64,000 nt of DNA from Paraflavitalea devenefica (GTDB lineage: Bacteria; Bacteroidota; Bacteroidia; Chitinophagales; Chitinophagaceae): the NCBI RefSeq assembly GCF_011759375.1, contig NZ_JAARML010000002.1:1488001-1552000 (forward strand). The letters are read 5' to 3'. The notes under the pieces were generated by a model. It made no database searches. It was not told the DNA's origin and saw nothing but the letters and a program-made list of their open reading frames with translations. Of this stretch, positions 24,614 through 33,737 are shown one piece after another. Made by a program: the position numbers and the translations under genes. How positions within the stretch are numbered: the stretch's first letter is position 1; the number at the start of each line of letters is the position of its first letter.

Positions 24614-26980
24614 TTATTCCGATTTCAGGCTTACTACCGGCCGGGTAATGGCTGCTTTCACCGATTCATAGCTTACCGTGAGCCAGGCAATCACCAATAC
24701 CACCAGGGAAGCCACCACAAACACAATCCAATTCACGGGTATATGATACGCAAAACCTTCCAGCCACTGATGGATACCATACCAGGAAAGCGGAATAGCA
24801 ATGGCGATAGCGATCAGAATGAGTTTGGTAAAACTGGTGGATAGCAAGTAAACGATACCGGTTACAGAAGCGCCCAGCACCTTGCGTACACCGATCTCTT
24901 TGGTCCGCTGTTCGGCCATGAAGGCTGAGAGACCATACAAACCCAGGCAGGAAATAAAAATAGCCAGGATGGCAAACAGGTTAAAGATGCTGCCCATCTT
25001 TTGTTCACTGTGGTATAAATTGTCCAGGTCTTTATCCAGGAAAGTATAGGAGAAAGGGTAGGCGGGGTTGAGGCTGGTATATACTTTGTCCAATGCTTTA
25101 ATAGTAGCTTCTGTATTACCCGGCGCTGTGCGTACCATTACAATCCCTCCCCACCGGTTAAGGCGTAATACCAGCGGTTCAATGGCATACTGCAGCGGTT
25201 TATAATTAAAATCTTTCACAACGCCGATAATCATCCCTTTCCGATCGCCAAATGAAAGCGGCTTGCCCACCGCATTGCCGGCGTTCAGGTTCATCAACCG
25301 CATGGCTGTTTCATTGATCACATAGTTGGAGGAATCTCCATTGAACGTGGTGGTGAAATGACGGCCGGCCACCATCTTCATTTTAAACAGGTCAATAAAA
25401 TTTTCATCCACATCCATGGAAGGAATGACCACCTGCGACTTCGGGTCTTTCCCTTCCCATGTTACATCAATCGTTCCACTGGTCAGGGCAGTAGGCAATT
25501 CGGAAATAACACTGAAATCACTGGTCAGCGGTGATTGCTGCAAAGTGCTTTTCAACGCCTTTTGTTTACTCCATATTTCCCCATTCATCGGTATATACAG
25601 CAGGTTCGATTTGTCAAACCCCAGGTTTTTATTTTTGATGAATTGCAATTGCCGGTACACAAAGGCTGTTCCCACCAGCAATACGATCGCTACTACAAAT
25701 TGTGTAACAACCAATCCATTCCGGAATAACAGGTTGCCTTTTCCCAGGCGTAATTTCCCTTTCAATACTTTCACCGGGGCAAAGCCAGACAGTAACAGGG
25801 CGGGATAGCTGCCGGCTACCAGTCCGGTAAGCAAGGCAATCGCCAGCAAACCGGCAATGGGTTTACCTTCCAGCAAATGCAGGCTCAGGTTCTTATCTGC
25901 CAGCCCGTTGAAGCCGGGCAGGGCGATCCATACGATCAGGATGGCCACGCATAAAGAAAAGAACGATAGAAGAATCGATTCTCCCAGGAACTGTAACACC
26001 AGTTGATAACGGGCGGCGCCTACTACCTTGCGCAGTCCTACCTCTTTAGCCCTATTGGCGGAGCGGGCAGTGGCCAGGTTCATGAAATTGATACAGGCGA
26101 CGGCAATAATGAAGATCGCCGCCAGAAAAAAGATACGCACATATTGCATATTGCCATGACCGGGCACATCAATCTGCATATCTGAATGCAGGTGAATATC
26201 GGTCAGGGCCTGTAAATGAAAATCGATCTTTGCTTCCTTACCCTGGCTTTTATGCCAGATCGCCTGGATCTTTGCGGTAAGACCGGGTAGGGATGCGGTC
26301 GTTGTTTTTTTATCCAGTCTGAGGTACGTATAAAAATTGAAGCTACCCCATCTTTTACGTTTAAGGTCCTCGTCTGTTTTTGCCAGGAACGACATGGGCA
26401 ACAGTATATCGAACTGCAGGTGGGAGTTGGAGGGTATATTGGCCAATATACCAGTTACCATAAATGGATCATGGTTGTTTAACCGGATCGTCTTGCCCAT
26501 GGCCTCTTCCTGGCCAAAATATTTCCTGGCCAGGGTTTCTGTGATCACGATGCCATTGGGCCGTTGCAGGGCGGTGGCGGCATTACCCTGCAGGAACGGA
26601 AAAGAGAATTCCTGCAGGAAATTGGAGTCTGCAAAAAAAACGTTCTTTTCCTCGAACTTCCGGCCGGCCCCTGCTTCAAACAGGCCGGAAAATGGTTTAC
26701 TCAGGCGTACCACTGCTCTTATTTCCGGGAGTTGAGATTGCAGGCCTTCGCCCATACCTGCCGGACTTACCGCTGCTTTAAAGTCGCCGGCATTGGCGGT
26801 GAGCCGGTAAAGCTGATTGGCATTGGCATGGAACCGGTCATAGCTCAGTTCATGCTGTACCCACAATAGGATCAAAATGCAGCAGGCCATACCGATGGCC
26901 AGTCCGGCGATATTCAGGCTGGAATAGATCTTATGGCGGACAATATTCCGTAATGCGATCTTGAAATAGTTCTTGAACAT
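24614..26980 (-). CDS. FtsX/MacB-like ABC transporter permease
   Basis: 788-aa inner-membrane permease of the MacB/FtsX type. It starts at MFKNYFKIALRNIVRHKIY (26980); an upstream ATG at 27046 adds 22 residues before this conserved N-terminus. TM1 is at about 21-41, followed by a MacB periplasmic core domain (FHANANQLYRLTA through about residue 260). An FtsX domain follows (FMNLATARSANRAKEVGLRK, with TMs at about 285-420), then a second periplasmic domain and a second FtsX domain ending in FMAEQRTKEIGVRKVLGASV and three TMs. The double-FtsX form is common in Bacteroidota. No ATPase gene is adjacent. Its upstream region holds 11-bp tandem repeats. Confidence 0.9.
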   Translation of the reverse strand: MFKNYFKIALRNIVRHKIYSSLNIAGLAIGMACCILILLWVQHELSYDRFHANANQLYRLTANAGDFKAAVSPAGMGEGLQSQLPEIRAVVRLSKPFSGLFEAGAGRKFEEKNVFFADSNFLQEFSFPFLQGNAATALQRPNGIVITETLARKYFGQEEAMGKTIRLNNHDPFMVTGILANIPSNSHLQFDILLPMSFLAKTDEDLKRKRWGSFNFYTYLRLDKKTTTASLPGLTAKIQAIWHKSQGKEAKIDFHLQALTDIHLHSDMQIDVPGHGNMQYVRIFFLAAIFIIAVACINFMNLATARSANRAKEVGLRKVVGAARYQLVLQFLGESILLSFFSLCVAILIVWIALPGFNGLADKNLSLHLLEGKPIAGLLAIALLTGLVAGSYPALLLSGFAPVKVLKGKLRLGKGNLLFRNGLVVTQFVVAIVLLVGTAFVYRQLQFIKNKNLGFDKSNLLYIPMNGEIWSKQKALKSTLQQSPLTSDFSVISELPTALTSGTIDVTWEGKDPKSQVVIPSMDVDENFIDLFKMKMVAGRHFTTTFNGDSSNYVINETAMRLMNLNAGNAVGKPLSFGDRKGMIIGVVKDFNYKPLQYAIEPLVLRLNRWGGIVMVRTAPGNTEATIKALDKVYTSLNPAYPFSYTFLDKDLDNLYHSEQKMGSIFNLFAILAIFISCLGLYGLSAFMAEQRTKEIGVRKVLGASVTGIVYLLSTSFTKLILIAIAIAIPLSWYGIHQWLEGFAYHIPVNWIVFVVASLVVLVIAWLTVSYESVKAAITRPVVSLKSE

Positions 26981-27196
26981 GGTTAGCAGGTATATGCGTG
27001 ATAACCACCCAAATAAAGGCCATTTTTGTATTGTGCTGAGAATCAATTGATATTAGAATATCCCAAGCTCCGGCACTGTGCGGTTTTGGTACAGGGAATG
27101 TGCGGTTGTGGGAGTGTTATAAGCAGCCGGGACAGACGGTAGCGTAATGGTACCCGACTGGCAGTGAACTTGCAGTCTAATGGGCAGGGAATGCCC

Positions 27197-27291
27197 TAAG
27201 ATAGCTCTAAGATAGTACTGGGATAGCACTATACATTAGGCCATTCTTAGGCCATTCCCAGGCAACCCTTAGGCAACCCCCAGGCAACTTC
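27197..27291. repeat. 11-bp imperfect tandem repeats upstream of the permease
   Basis: Eight 11-bp units in a row with one 7-bp spacer: TAAGATAGCTC, TAAGATAGTAC, TGGGATAGCAC, spacer TATACAT, TAGGCCATTCT, TAGGCCATTCC, CAGGCAACCCT, TAGGCAACCCC, CAGGCAACTTC. They share a YRRG(A/C) start and an 11-bp period close to one helical turn. The array lies between the 3' end of the CE15 gene and the start of the permease (217-311 bp upstream of it). The rest of the 26981-27330 gap holds nothing I recognise. Confidence 0.85.
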
Positions 27292-27330
27292 GCTAACATA
27301 GTGCTACCCGTGCATTCGAATTTGTGCCTG

Positions 27331-28701
27331 TTACTTAGCCGTGAAATATCGCTCTGCAAATGCGATGAACACCGGCCAGTTGGGACCCGTAGTATGACCA
27401 CCGCTATGCTGGCGGAAGGCAAGATCGCCTTCCAGTAAGCCCGTTTCCTGTTGAGGCATCTCCCGGGTGCCCAGGTCCTTTTTACCTAATAAAGTATATA
27501 CCGGACCGGCATGTACGCCACCGAGGAACATGCCTTTGGCATCTACCCATTGCCCTTCTACTGTAGGAGAGCCGACACTGATGAATACCGGGCGCGGTGC
27601 ACAGAGCGCTATCAGTTCATGGGCATCTACCGGCAGATCGGCAGGCGTTAACGGACCCGCATACCTGATAAAATTGCCGGCAAACCAATGGTATCCTCCG
27701 GAAGAAGCGAGGTTTTCCACCTGCTCGCCAAATATCCGGCGCAGGATCTTGGCGCCGCCTGCTCCGGAAGAACCAATAAAGCCGATCGCAAACCGCGGCT
27801 CATAAGCCATCGTTACCAGCGCCGCCTTGCCATATCGCGACAACCCTTCAATACCTACGCGTTTTACATCTACCGATTTATCCGTCTCGAAATAATCCAG
27901 CGCACGGCTGGCGCCCCAGGCCCAGGCGCGCAGTGCCCCCCAGTCATCCGGCTTACGCGGCTGACCCTTGTTCACCAGACCAATAATGCCCTGTGTTAAA
28001 CCAGCCCCGTTATCGGCCTGGTAACTCGTGGGCACCAGGATCGCATAGCCCCAACCTTTGGCTAATAATTGTTGCTGCCAGGAAGGTGGCGCGTTGCGGG
28101 AAGTATCGCGGGGAGGCGTAAAGCCCGGCGGGAACTGGAAACCAAATTCCATCATTACCGGCACCGGCCCTTTCGCATCAGCAGGAACAGTCAGGCTTAA
28201 TTGTATATCAACAGTGATGGCTTTATAAGCGGAATTGTCTACATGGCCCACCAGCTTTTTGATGATCACCGGGAAGTTGCCATTCATTTCACGGGCAGTA
28301 CTCACTACTTCCCAGTTTACCGGGGGCGTATGCTTAGGCGCCCGGCCGTATATCTCGCGGTCGAAGGCTTCCACAATTTCGGGACGGCGCAGCTTCCACC
28401 AGGTGTTGGCATCCGTTACCGGTTGGCCGTTGTTTAGCACCAGTGGGTTGGGTAGGGTAGTGTAGGGAGAAGCCCTTGACTCGTCGGTATTGGCAGCATT
28501 GGGCGATTGGGGATTACCTGAGGGGCCGGGTCTGATAGCAGTGATCTGCAACTGGGAGAGCATTTGCTTATAGTCCTGCTGCGTTACCCGGTTAATGCTG
28601 TCGCGGCGCAGGCTGTCGGCCCGTGATAACCGGCCAAACTGGGCATAACCCGCTGCTGTTACCACAAGGGTAAGTTGCATCAATAGGAAAAGGCGTTTCA
28701 T
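27331..28701 (-). CDS. CE15-like glucuronoyl esterase
   Basis: 456-aa secreted alpha/beta hydrolase. Signal peptide 1-20 (ends TAAGYAQ). Residues 20-90 are a spacer rich in Arg/Ser and Asn/Pro. The hydrolase core has the WWKLRRPEIVEAFDREIYGR segment typical of CE15-type esterases, VPVMMEFGFQFPPGF, and the nucleophile elbow VGIEGLSRYGKAALVTM with Ser288 in the form G-x-S-R-x-G-K of glucuronoyl esterases. APRPVFISVGSPTVEGQWVD and HSGGHT follow, giving the acid and His region. Such enzymes split ester bonds between glucuronoxylan and lignin or de-esterify glucuronate. The gene is 26 bp downstream of the O-acetylesterase gene on the same strand, so the two form an operon. Confidence 0.85.
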   Translation of the reverse strand: MKRLFLLMQLTLVVTAAGYAQFGRLSRADSLRRDSINRVTQQDYKQMLSQLQITAIRPGPSGNPQSPNAANTDESRASPYTTLPNPLVLNNGQPVTDANTWWKLRRPEIVEAFDREIYGRAPKHTPPVNWEVVSTAREMNGNFPVIIKKLVGHVDNSAYKAITVDIQLSLTVPADAKGPVPVMMEFGFQFPPGFTPPRDTSRNAPPSWQQQLLAKGWGYAILVPTSYQADNGAGLTQGIIGLVNKGQPRKPDDWGALRAWAWGASRALDYFETDKSVDVKRVGIEGLSRYGKAALVTMAYEPRFAIGFIGSSGAGGAKILRRIFGEQVENLASSGGYHWFAGNFIRYAGPLTPADLPVDAHELIALCAPRPVFISVGSPTVEGQWVDAKGMFLGGVHAGPVYTLLGKKDLGTREMPQQETGLLEGDLAFRQHSGGHTTGPNWPVFIAFAERYFTAK

Positions 28702-28727
28702 GGTGTATGCTTTATTGATGGTTCATT

Positions 28728-30692
28728 TTACTGATCTGTTCTGAAGGGGGAAGCGGGCAGGCCTTCCCTGTTATACAGGTTGGGATTGGCAGGATTGTCG
28801 GCCCAGGCATACCGCACATACAGCGGTTGGGCAATGGCGTCATTCCATACGATCACCTGGTCGCCTTCGATCTTCGCTTTGGCCCATACAAACTTTTTAT
28901 CGGCGCCAGCAATGGCAAACTCACCGGGCGCTTCACCGTCATTCGTGATCAGTCCGCCGCCAACATGATGGAAGCGGATCTTCATCTTGTTCCCTTCAAT
29001 TAGTACGGTATCATACAGCGGTCCCGATGCTACGATGTTTTTATTACCATAAACCAACTGGTCTGCCAGCAGCGACAACCGTTCGCCTACGTCTTTCTTA
29101 TTGTCCGGGTGAATATCATTCCATTCACCCAGGTCAATCGCTACAGCCATGCCGGTGTTCGGTACGGACAATGCTTTCAGTTGTGCTTCCCGCGTAGCGG
29201 CCCAATGGCTTTCCATAGGCAGGTATTGCACATCCATATAATTGGGCAACTGTACATACAGGAAGGGAAGATCACCCTGGCCCCATTTAGTGCGCCAGTC
29301 TTTGATCAGCGCCGGCATCAGGGCAGCATATTCCCGGGCGTTGCCGGTATTGGCTTCGCCCTGGTACCACAGGAAACCTTTAATGGTATAAGGGGTGGCA
29401 GGGGCCAGCATGGCATTATACAAAGCGGTAGGACTATTCTGTGCAGAAAAAGAAACGCCGTTAAAACGTTGGGGAATGAACACATCGCCCACGCGGTATT
29501 GCCAGGTGCCTTTCAGGTCAATCGTATCCTGTCCCGCACTAAGGTAATAAGGCTTATCGGGTACAAACCCGCCTTTGCCGGATTGGTTAGTAACACGCAC
29601 CACCAATAGGTTTTTCCCCGGCTGTAAAACACCCGCAGGCAACAGATACCTTCTTTGCGGATATTGATAAGTAGTACGGCCCACCTGCTTCCCGTTTACG
29701 TACAGTTCATCTGCATCTATGATCCTGCCCAGTGCAATCTTAGCCGGCAATTGCGCCATGGCTGCAGGAACATCAATCTCTTTGCGGTACCATACCACGC
29801 CGTCCAGGTCGCGGATGCCCTGGTCTTCCCAGTAGCCAGGCACATTGATAGACCGCCATCCTTTGGATTGATAGCTGATAGCATACCAGGGCACAGCGCC
29901 TGTCAATCCTTTATCTTCCTGCTTAGGCCGGCTGTTATTAAAGGCCTGCATGGCCCGTATAAGTCCGTTGGTATGCGCTGTATCCTTATTTTGGGTAATG
30001 GTGGCAGCGATCGCGGGAAATGCGGCCAGCCCTTCTTCGCTGGTCCATGCCTGTATAGGCGTACCGCCCACACTGGCATTGATCAGGCCAATAGGAACCT
30101 TATATTGCTCATACAGCTTGCGTGCAAAAAAATAAGCTACGGCTGAGAACTGTAATACATCCTGCGGATTGGCGGTTTTCCAGTAGCCGGTGGGCAGGTC
30201 ATCATGCGGGCCCTGCAGGTCGGTCATTGTGGGTATCCAGAAATGACGTATCTGCGGATAATTGGCGGCCGCAATTTCCTTTTCATACCGCTCCCGGTGC
30301 AGGATCATCTGGTGCACCATATTCGATTGCCCCGAACAGATCCATACATCGCCTATAAGAATATCTTTTAGCATAAGATGATGCTGGCTGGCGTCAATCT
30401 GCATCGTGTAAGGGCCGCCGGCTTTCGCAGGCGCCAGTTGCACCTGCCATTTACCATCGTTGCCCGTGGTCGTTCTATAAGTCTTGTTGTTGAACCGCAC
30501 GGTCACCTTTTCACCGGCTGCTGCGCGGCCCCAGATACGGGTGTTGGCATCACGCTGCAGCACCATGCTGTCCCGCACCAATTGCGGCAGGCTCAGGGCA
30601 GGCCGTATAGCCGTTTGACCATATACCAATGATAACAGGGGACTGCAGGCAACAAAAAAGGAGAGGAGCTTTTTCCGGTAAGTTCGTTTCAT
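28728..30692 (-). CDS. Sialate O-acetylesterase-like / acetyl-xylan esterase (SGNH)
   Basis: 654-aa secreted esterase. Signal peptide 1-25 (ends SLVYG). The SGNH nucleophile is Ser123 in DVWICSGQSNMVHQM, and the catalytic Asp/His region includes VAIDLGEWNDIHPDNKKDVG. GFLWYQGEANTGNAREYAAL is the second family hallmark. A beta-galactosidase-like jelly-roll (WRSINVPGYWEDQGIRDLDG through LLVVRVTNQSG, about 280-370) is inserted, as in many Bacteroidota 9-O-acetylesterases. It removes O-acetyl groups from glycans; with CE15 downstream, xylan is a more likely substrate than sialic acid. Two putative LacI-type operators lie upstream of its start. Confidence 0.88.
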   Translation of the reverse strand: MKRTYRKKLLSFFVACSPLLSLVYGQTAIRPALSLPQLVRDSMVLQRDANTRIWGRAAAGEKVTVRFNNKTYRTTTGNDGKWQVQLAPAKAGGPYTMQIDASQHHLMLKDILIGDVWICSGQSNMVHQMILHRERYEKEIAAANYPQIRHFWIPTMTDLQGPHDDLPTGYWKTANPQDVLQFSAVAYFFARKLYEQYKVPIGLINASVGGTPIQAWTSEEGLAAFPAIAATITQNKDTAHTNGLIRAMQAFNNSRPKQEDKGLTGAVPWYAISYQSKGWRSINVPGYWEDQGIRDLDGVVWYRKEIDVPAAMAQLPAKIALGRIIDADELYVNGKQVGRTTYQYPQRRYLLPAGVLQPGKNLLVVRVTNQSGKGGFVPDKPYYLSAGQDTIDLKGTWQYRVGDVFIPQRFNGVSFSAQNSPTALYNAMLAPATPYTIKGFLWYQGEANTGNAREYAALMPALIKDWRTKWGQGDLPFLYVQLPNYMDVQYLPMESHWAATREAQLKALSVPNTGMAVAIDLGEWNDIHPDNKKDVGERLSLLADQLVYGNKNIVASGPLYDTVLIEGNKMKIRFHHVGGGLITNDGEAPGEFAIAGADKKFVWAKAKIEGDQVIVWNDAIAQPLYVRYAWADNPANPNLYNREGLPASPFRTDQ

Positions 30693-30706
30693 ATGACAGC
30701 TATAAA

Positions 30707-30720
30707 TGTAATCGATTGCT
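30707..30720. promoter_or_regulatory. Putative LacI-type operator 1
   Basis: TGTAATCGATTGCT is close to the perfect palindrome TGTAATCGATTACA (11 of 14 match), with the central CG step expected for LacI-family operators. It lies 15 bp upstream of the esterase start codon, where binding would block initiation. Confidence 0.45.
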
Positions 30721-30765
30721 TTCTTCTATATAGGCTAAAATAGCTCCTTTTTTGAAAACAAATTA

Positions 30766-30779
30766 TACAATCGGTTACA
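30766..30779. promoter_or_regulatory. Putative LacI-type operator 2
   Basis: TACAATCGGTTACA, in inverse orientation TGTAACCGATTGTA, shares TGTAA-CGATTG with site 1. The centres of the two sites are 59 bp apart. Two related sites in one short region make chance less likely and looping possible. Confidence 0.45.
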
Positions 30780-31063
30780 TTATTAAAATGATGTCTATGT
30801 TTGAGATCAACAATTGGCAGGATTACTTAAAAAGAAGAGGCGCCTCATCCAAAAAAATCCTACATTTAAGTGGTATTCTTTCCATTTTCACAGCAGGGAC
30901 CATCCCATCCTGCGTATCCAATCTACTTTCCTAATGCTTTTGGTGGCGATCTAAACACTTATCCCCCGTTATTGCTTTCTCTTATCTGTGCCTCATCCCT
31001 TATCACTCCGTTGCACCTATTCAATCTCTACCCGCTATTTATTCATCAATTAAATCATCTGAC

Positions 31064-31783
31064 ATGAGAAAGATGCTTCTCATCTGCTTGCTCATTCCTG
31101 TATTAGGAATTAGCCAGACAAAAAACGTGGTCAATTTCTTCAGGGTATTCGCCAAACCCGACAAAGGCGCCCAATTGGAAAAAGCATTGATGGCCCATGG
31201 CCAGAAATACCATACGGGCAATTGGAAGTGGCGGATATTTGAAATTCAGACAGGGCCCGATGCCGGAGGCTTCCAGGTAATTGAAGGACCGCTTAGCTGG
31301 ACGGATTTTGATAGCCGCGGCGATCTCGGGGCGGCACATATGGCCGACTGGAATACTACTGTGGCCCCCTTGACAACAGGCGTGGGCACCCAGGCGTTTG
31401 CTACCTTCCTTGAAGAGTACAGTACTGTTCAGCTATCGGACTATGCCGATAAGATCATCATCAATCACATCTATCCTAAACCCGGTATGATGGGAGGGCT
31501 TAAAGACATGACAGCAAAAATGAAAAAAGCCTGGAAGGCCGGTAATGAAAGTGTGGCCGTATATGAAGCCAGTTTTTCCGGCGAACCGCAAATTTCAGTT
31601 GTTACCAGGCTCAAAGCCGGCTTAAAAGAACTGGAGCCCAATTTCCGGAAACCGCTGCCCGAAAGATACAATGCGGAGAATGGCGCCGGAGCCTGGGAAG
31701 GCTTTATGAAAGCTGCCGCTGACAATGTAGAACGCCGTTGGAGTGAAATGCTGTTGTACCGTGCCGACCTCAGCTCCAAATAA
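31064..31783 (+). CDS. Secreted protein of unknown function
   Basis: 239-aa exported protein with a signal peptide (1-18, ends LGISQ) and no lipobox. The mature protein looks like two copies of a dimeric alpha/beta-barrel-like unit: NVVNFFRVFAKPDKGAQLEK with an amphipathic helix, then IIINHIYPKPGMMGGLKDMT with a second one. This resembles the ABM/ferredoxin-like folds used for small ligands, but I cannot assign a family. It ends with a Trp-rich helix (NVERRWSEMLLYRADL). It stands alone, divergent from the esterase operon and about 190 bp ahead of the sulfatase. Confidence 0.7.
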   Translation: MRKMLLICLLIPVLGISQTKNVVNFFRVFAKPDKGAQLEKALMAHGQKYHTGNWKWRIFEIQTGPDAGGFQVIEGPLSWTDFDSRGDLGAAHMADWNTTVAPLTTGVGTQAFATFLEEYSTVQLSDYADKIIINHIYPKPGMMGGLKDMTAKMKKAWKAGNESVAVYEASFSGEPQISVVTRLKAGLKELEPNFRKPLPERYNAENGAGAWEGFMKAAADNVERRWSEMLLYRADLSSK

Positions 31784-31971
31784 TAACAATACTCAAAAGG
31801 ATAAGGGGCATTAACCCTTATCCTTTCCTTCCCGTCTTCCCGCCTTATCCCAAGGAGTCCTTCGGACCCGGCGATGGATATACGCAAAAAATGAGACAAA
31901 TTGAACAAGTTTTGAACAAGCGCGAAGCTGCCTATTCAGTTACCTTGAACCGGTAATATGTCAGCTACGCT

Positions 31972-33681
31972 ATGAAGAGCAACAAAATATACATGAGTGT
32001 GCTATTGGCAGGAACCGCCATAGCCATATTGTTGGGATGGAAGAACAAACCGGAAACTACGCTGCCCCAACCGAAGCGCCCCAACATCATCGTCATCCTC
32101 GCCGATGACCTCGGCTTTTCCGACCTGGGTTGTTATGGCGGGGAGATCAAAACGCCTAACCTCGACTACCTGGCGCAGAACGGCCTCCGCTATACCCAAT
32201 TTTACAACACCTCACGTTGCTGTCCCTCCCGCGCTTCCCTGCTCACCGGGCTCTACAACCACCAGGCTGGTATTGGTAAAATGACCGAAGCAGAAAATGA
32301 GCCGGGCTACTACGGGCACATCACCCAAAATACCGTTACCCTGGCGGAAGTATTAAAAACAGCCGGTTACCATACCGCCATGACGGGCAAATGGCATGTG
32401 TCCAATACCAATGTACAGAAGACCCCGCAGGAACAGCTCGACTGGCTGAACCATCGCACCACCCATGAAACTTTTTCGCCGCTGGAACAATATCCTACCA
32501 GTCGCGGCTTCGATAAATTCTTTGGTACTCTCTGGGGAGTCATAGACTTCTATGATCCCTTCAGCCTCGTCAGTGGCACCCAACCCATTACCAGTGTGCC
32601 CAAAGATTATTACCACACGGATGCCATCAACGATACAGCGGTGGCCTACATCAGGGAATTTGCAAAAACAAAACAACCTTTCTTTTTATACGTAGCGGAA
32701 AATGCACCACACTGGCCGCTGCAGGCAGAACCGAAGGACATTGCCAAATACAAAGACACCTATAAAGTGGGTTGGGAAGCCATCCGCAAAGCACGTTATG
32801 AAAAGATGGTGAAGATGGGGCTTATTGATCCCCGGCAAACCAAACTACCCCAAAGATGGAACGACAAGCTTACCTGGGCAAACAATCCCGATACTGCCTG
32901 GGATGCGCTGGCCATGGCCGTGCATGCCGCCATGATCGATCGCATGGACCAGGGCATTGGCCGCATCATCAACACCCTGCGGGCAACAGGACAACTCGAT
33001 AATACGCTCATCGTATTCCTGTCTGACAACGGCGCCAGCTCCGAAAATGCCGCCAATTATGGGCCCGGTTTCGACCGTTCCGGTGAAACACGCGATGGCC
33101 GCAAGATCATCTTCGCCACCAAAAAAGAAGCGCCACCCGGACCACAAACTACTTACGCGTCTATTGGGCAGCGTTGGGCCAATGTGTCCAACACGCCTTA
33201 TCAATACTGGAAAGCGGAGTCCTGGGAAGGTGGCGTACACACGCCCATGATCGCTTACTGGCCCAAAGGCATTACCGCCCCCAAAGGCAGCTTCAATAGT
33301 CATGTAGGCCACGTCATGGACTTCATGAGCACCGTAGTGGAATTGTCGGGCGCTACTTATCCCGCTACCTATAAAGGTCATACCATTCCGGCCACTACTG
33401 GTCTCAGCCTCGTGCCTTCTTTCAGCGGGCAACAAAACAAAGGACACCAGACACTCTTCAATGAGCATTTCGGCGCCCGTTATGCACGCGAAGGCGACTG
33501 GAAACTGGTATCGGGCAGTGGCAGGGACAGCACCTGGCGTTTGTTCAACCTGGCCGCTGATCATACGGAGACCGTTGACCTCGCCGTACAATACCCCGAT
33601 AAAGTAAAACACATAGACAGCCTTTGGCGGCAATGGGCCAATACCCACAATGTATTCCCCAAACCTGGTAGCAGAAAATAA
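31972..33681 (+). CDS. Arylsulfatase (S1 family)
   Basis: 569-aa exported sulfatase. An N-terminal hydrophobic segment (7-22) acts as signal or anchor. The metal motif ILADDLGFSDLGCYGG (Asp45, Asp46) is followed by the S1 sulfatase signature RCCPSRASLLTGLYNHQAG. Here Cys83 in C-x-P-S-R is the residue converted to formylglycine, so an anaerobic or FGE-type maturase must exist elsewhere. GKWHVSN and the second metal site FLSDNGASSEN are also present. It probably removes sulfate esters from glycans. It precedes a GH92 mannosidase by about 55 bp, which suggests joint degradation of sulfated mannose-containing glycans. Confidence 0.92.
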   Translation: MKSNKIYMSVLLAGTAIAILLGWKNKPETTLPQPKRPNIIVILADDLGFSDLGCYGGEIKTPNLDYLAQNGLRYTQFYNTSRCCPSRASLLTGLYNHQAGIGKMTEAENEPGYYGHITQNTVTLAEVLKTAGYHTAMTGKWHVSNTNVQKTPQEQLDWLNHRTTHETFSPLEQYPTSRGFDKFFGTLWGVIDFYDPFSLVSGTQPITSVPKDYYHTDAINDTAVAYIREFAKTKQPFFLYVAENAPHWPLQAEPKDIAKYKDTYKVGWEAIRKARYEKMVKMGLIDPRQTKLPQRWNDKLTWANNPDTAWDALAMAVHAAMIDRMDQGIGRIINTLRATGQLDNTLIVFLSDNGASSENAANYGPGFDRSGETRDGRKIIFATKKEAPPGPQTTYASIGQRWANVSNTPYQYWKAESWEGGVHTPMIAYWPKGITAPKGSFNSHVGHVMDFMSTVVELSGATYPATYKGHTIPATTGLSLVPSFSGQQNKGHQTLFNEHFGARYAREGDWKLVSGSGRDSTWRLFNLAADHTETVDLAVQYPDKVKHIDSLWRQWANTHNVFPKPGSRK

Positions 33682-33737
33682 CATTGCATTAGTATCTTCA
33701 CCCGGTTATCTACAACCTATTAAAACAGCATTATAAA

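Larger units (their letters stand above)
30693..31063. other. Divergent intergenic region between the esterase and secreted-protein genes
   Basis: 371 bp without a credible gene. The first ~90 bp hold two palindromic operator-like sites (listed separately); the rest is AT-rich with nothing I recognise. An open frame at 30752-30934 (+) has a membrane-like tail but no homology I know and overlaps the second operator, so I leave it out. Confidence 0.45.

Noticed and set aside
27197..27291. The 11-bp repeats as a CRISPR array
   Set aside because: Units are far too short, there are no spacers between them, and no cas gene is in the window.
30752..30934. 60-codon + frame in the esterase/secreted-protein intergenic region
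   Set aside because: Overlaps the putative operator, has no homology I know, and lacks a promoter or partner.
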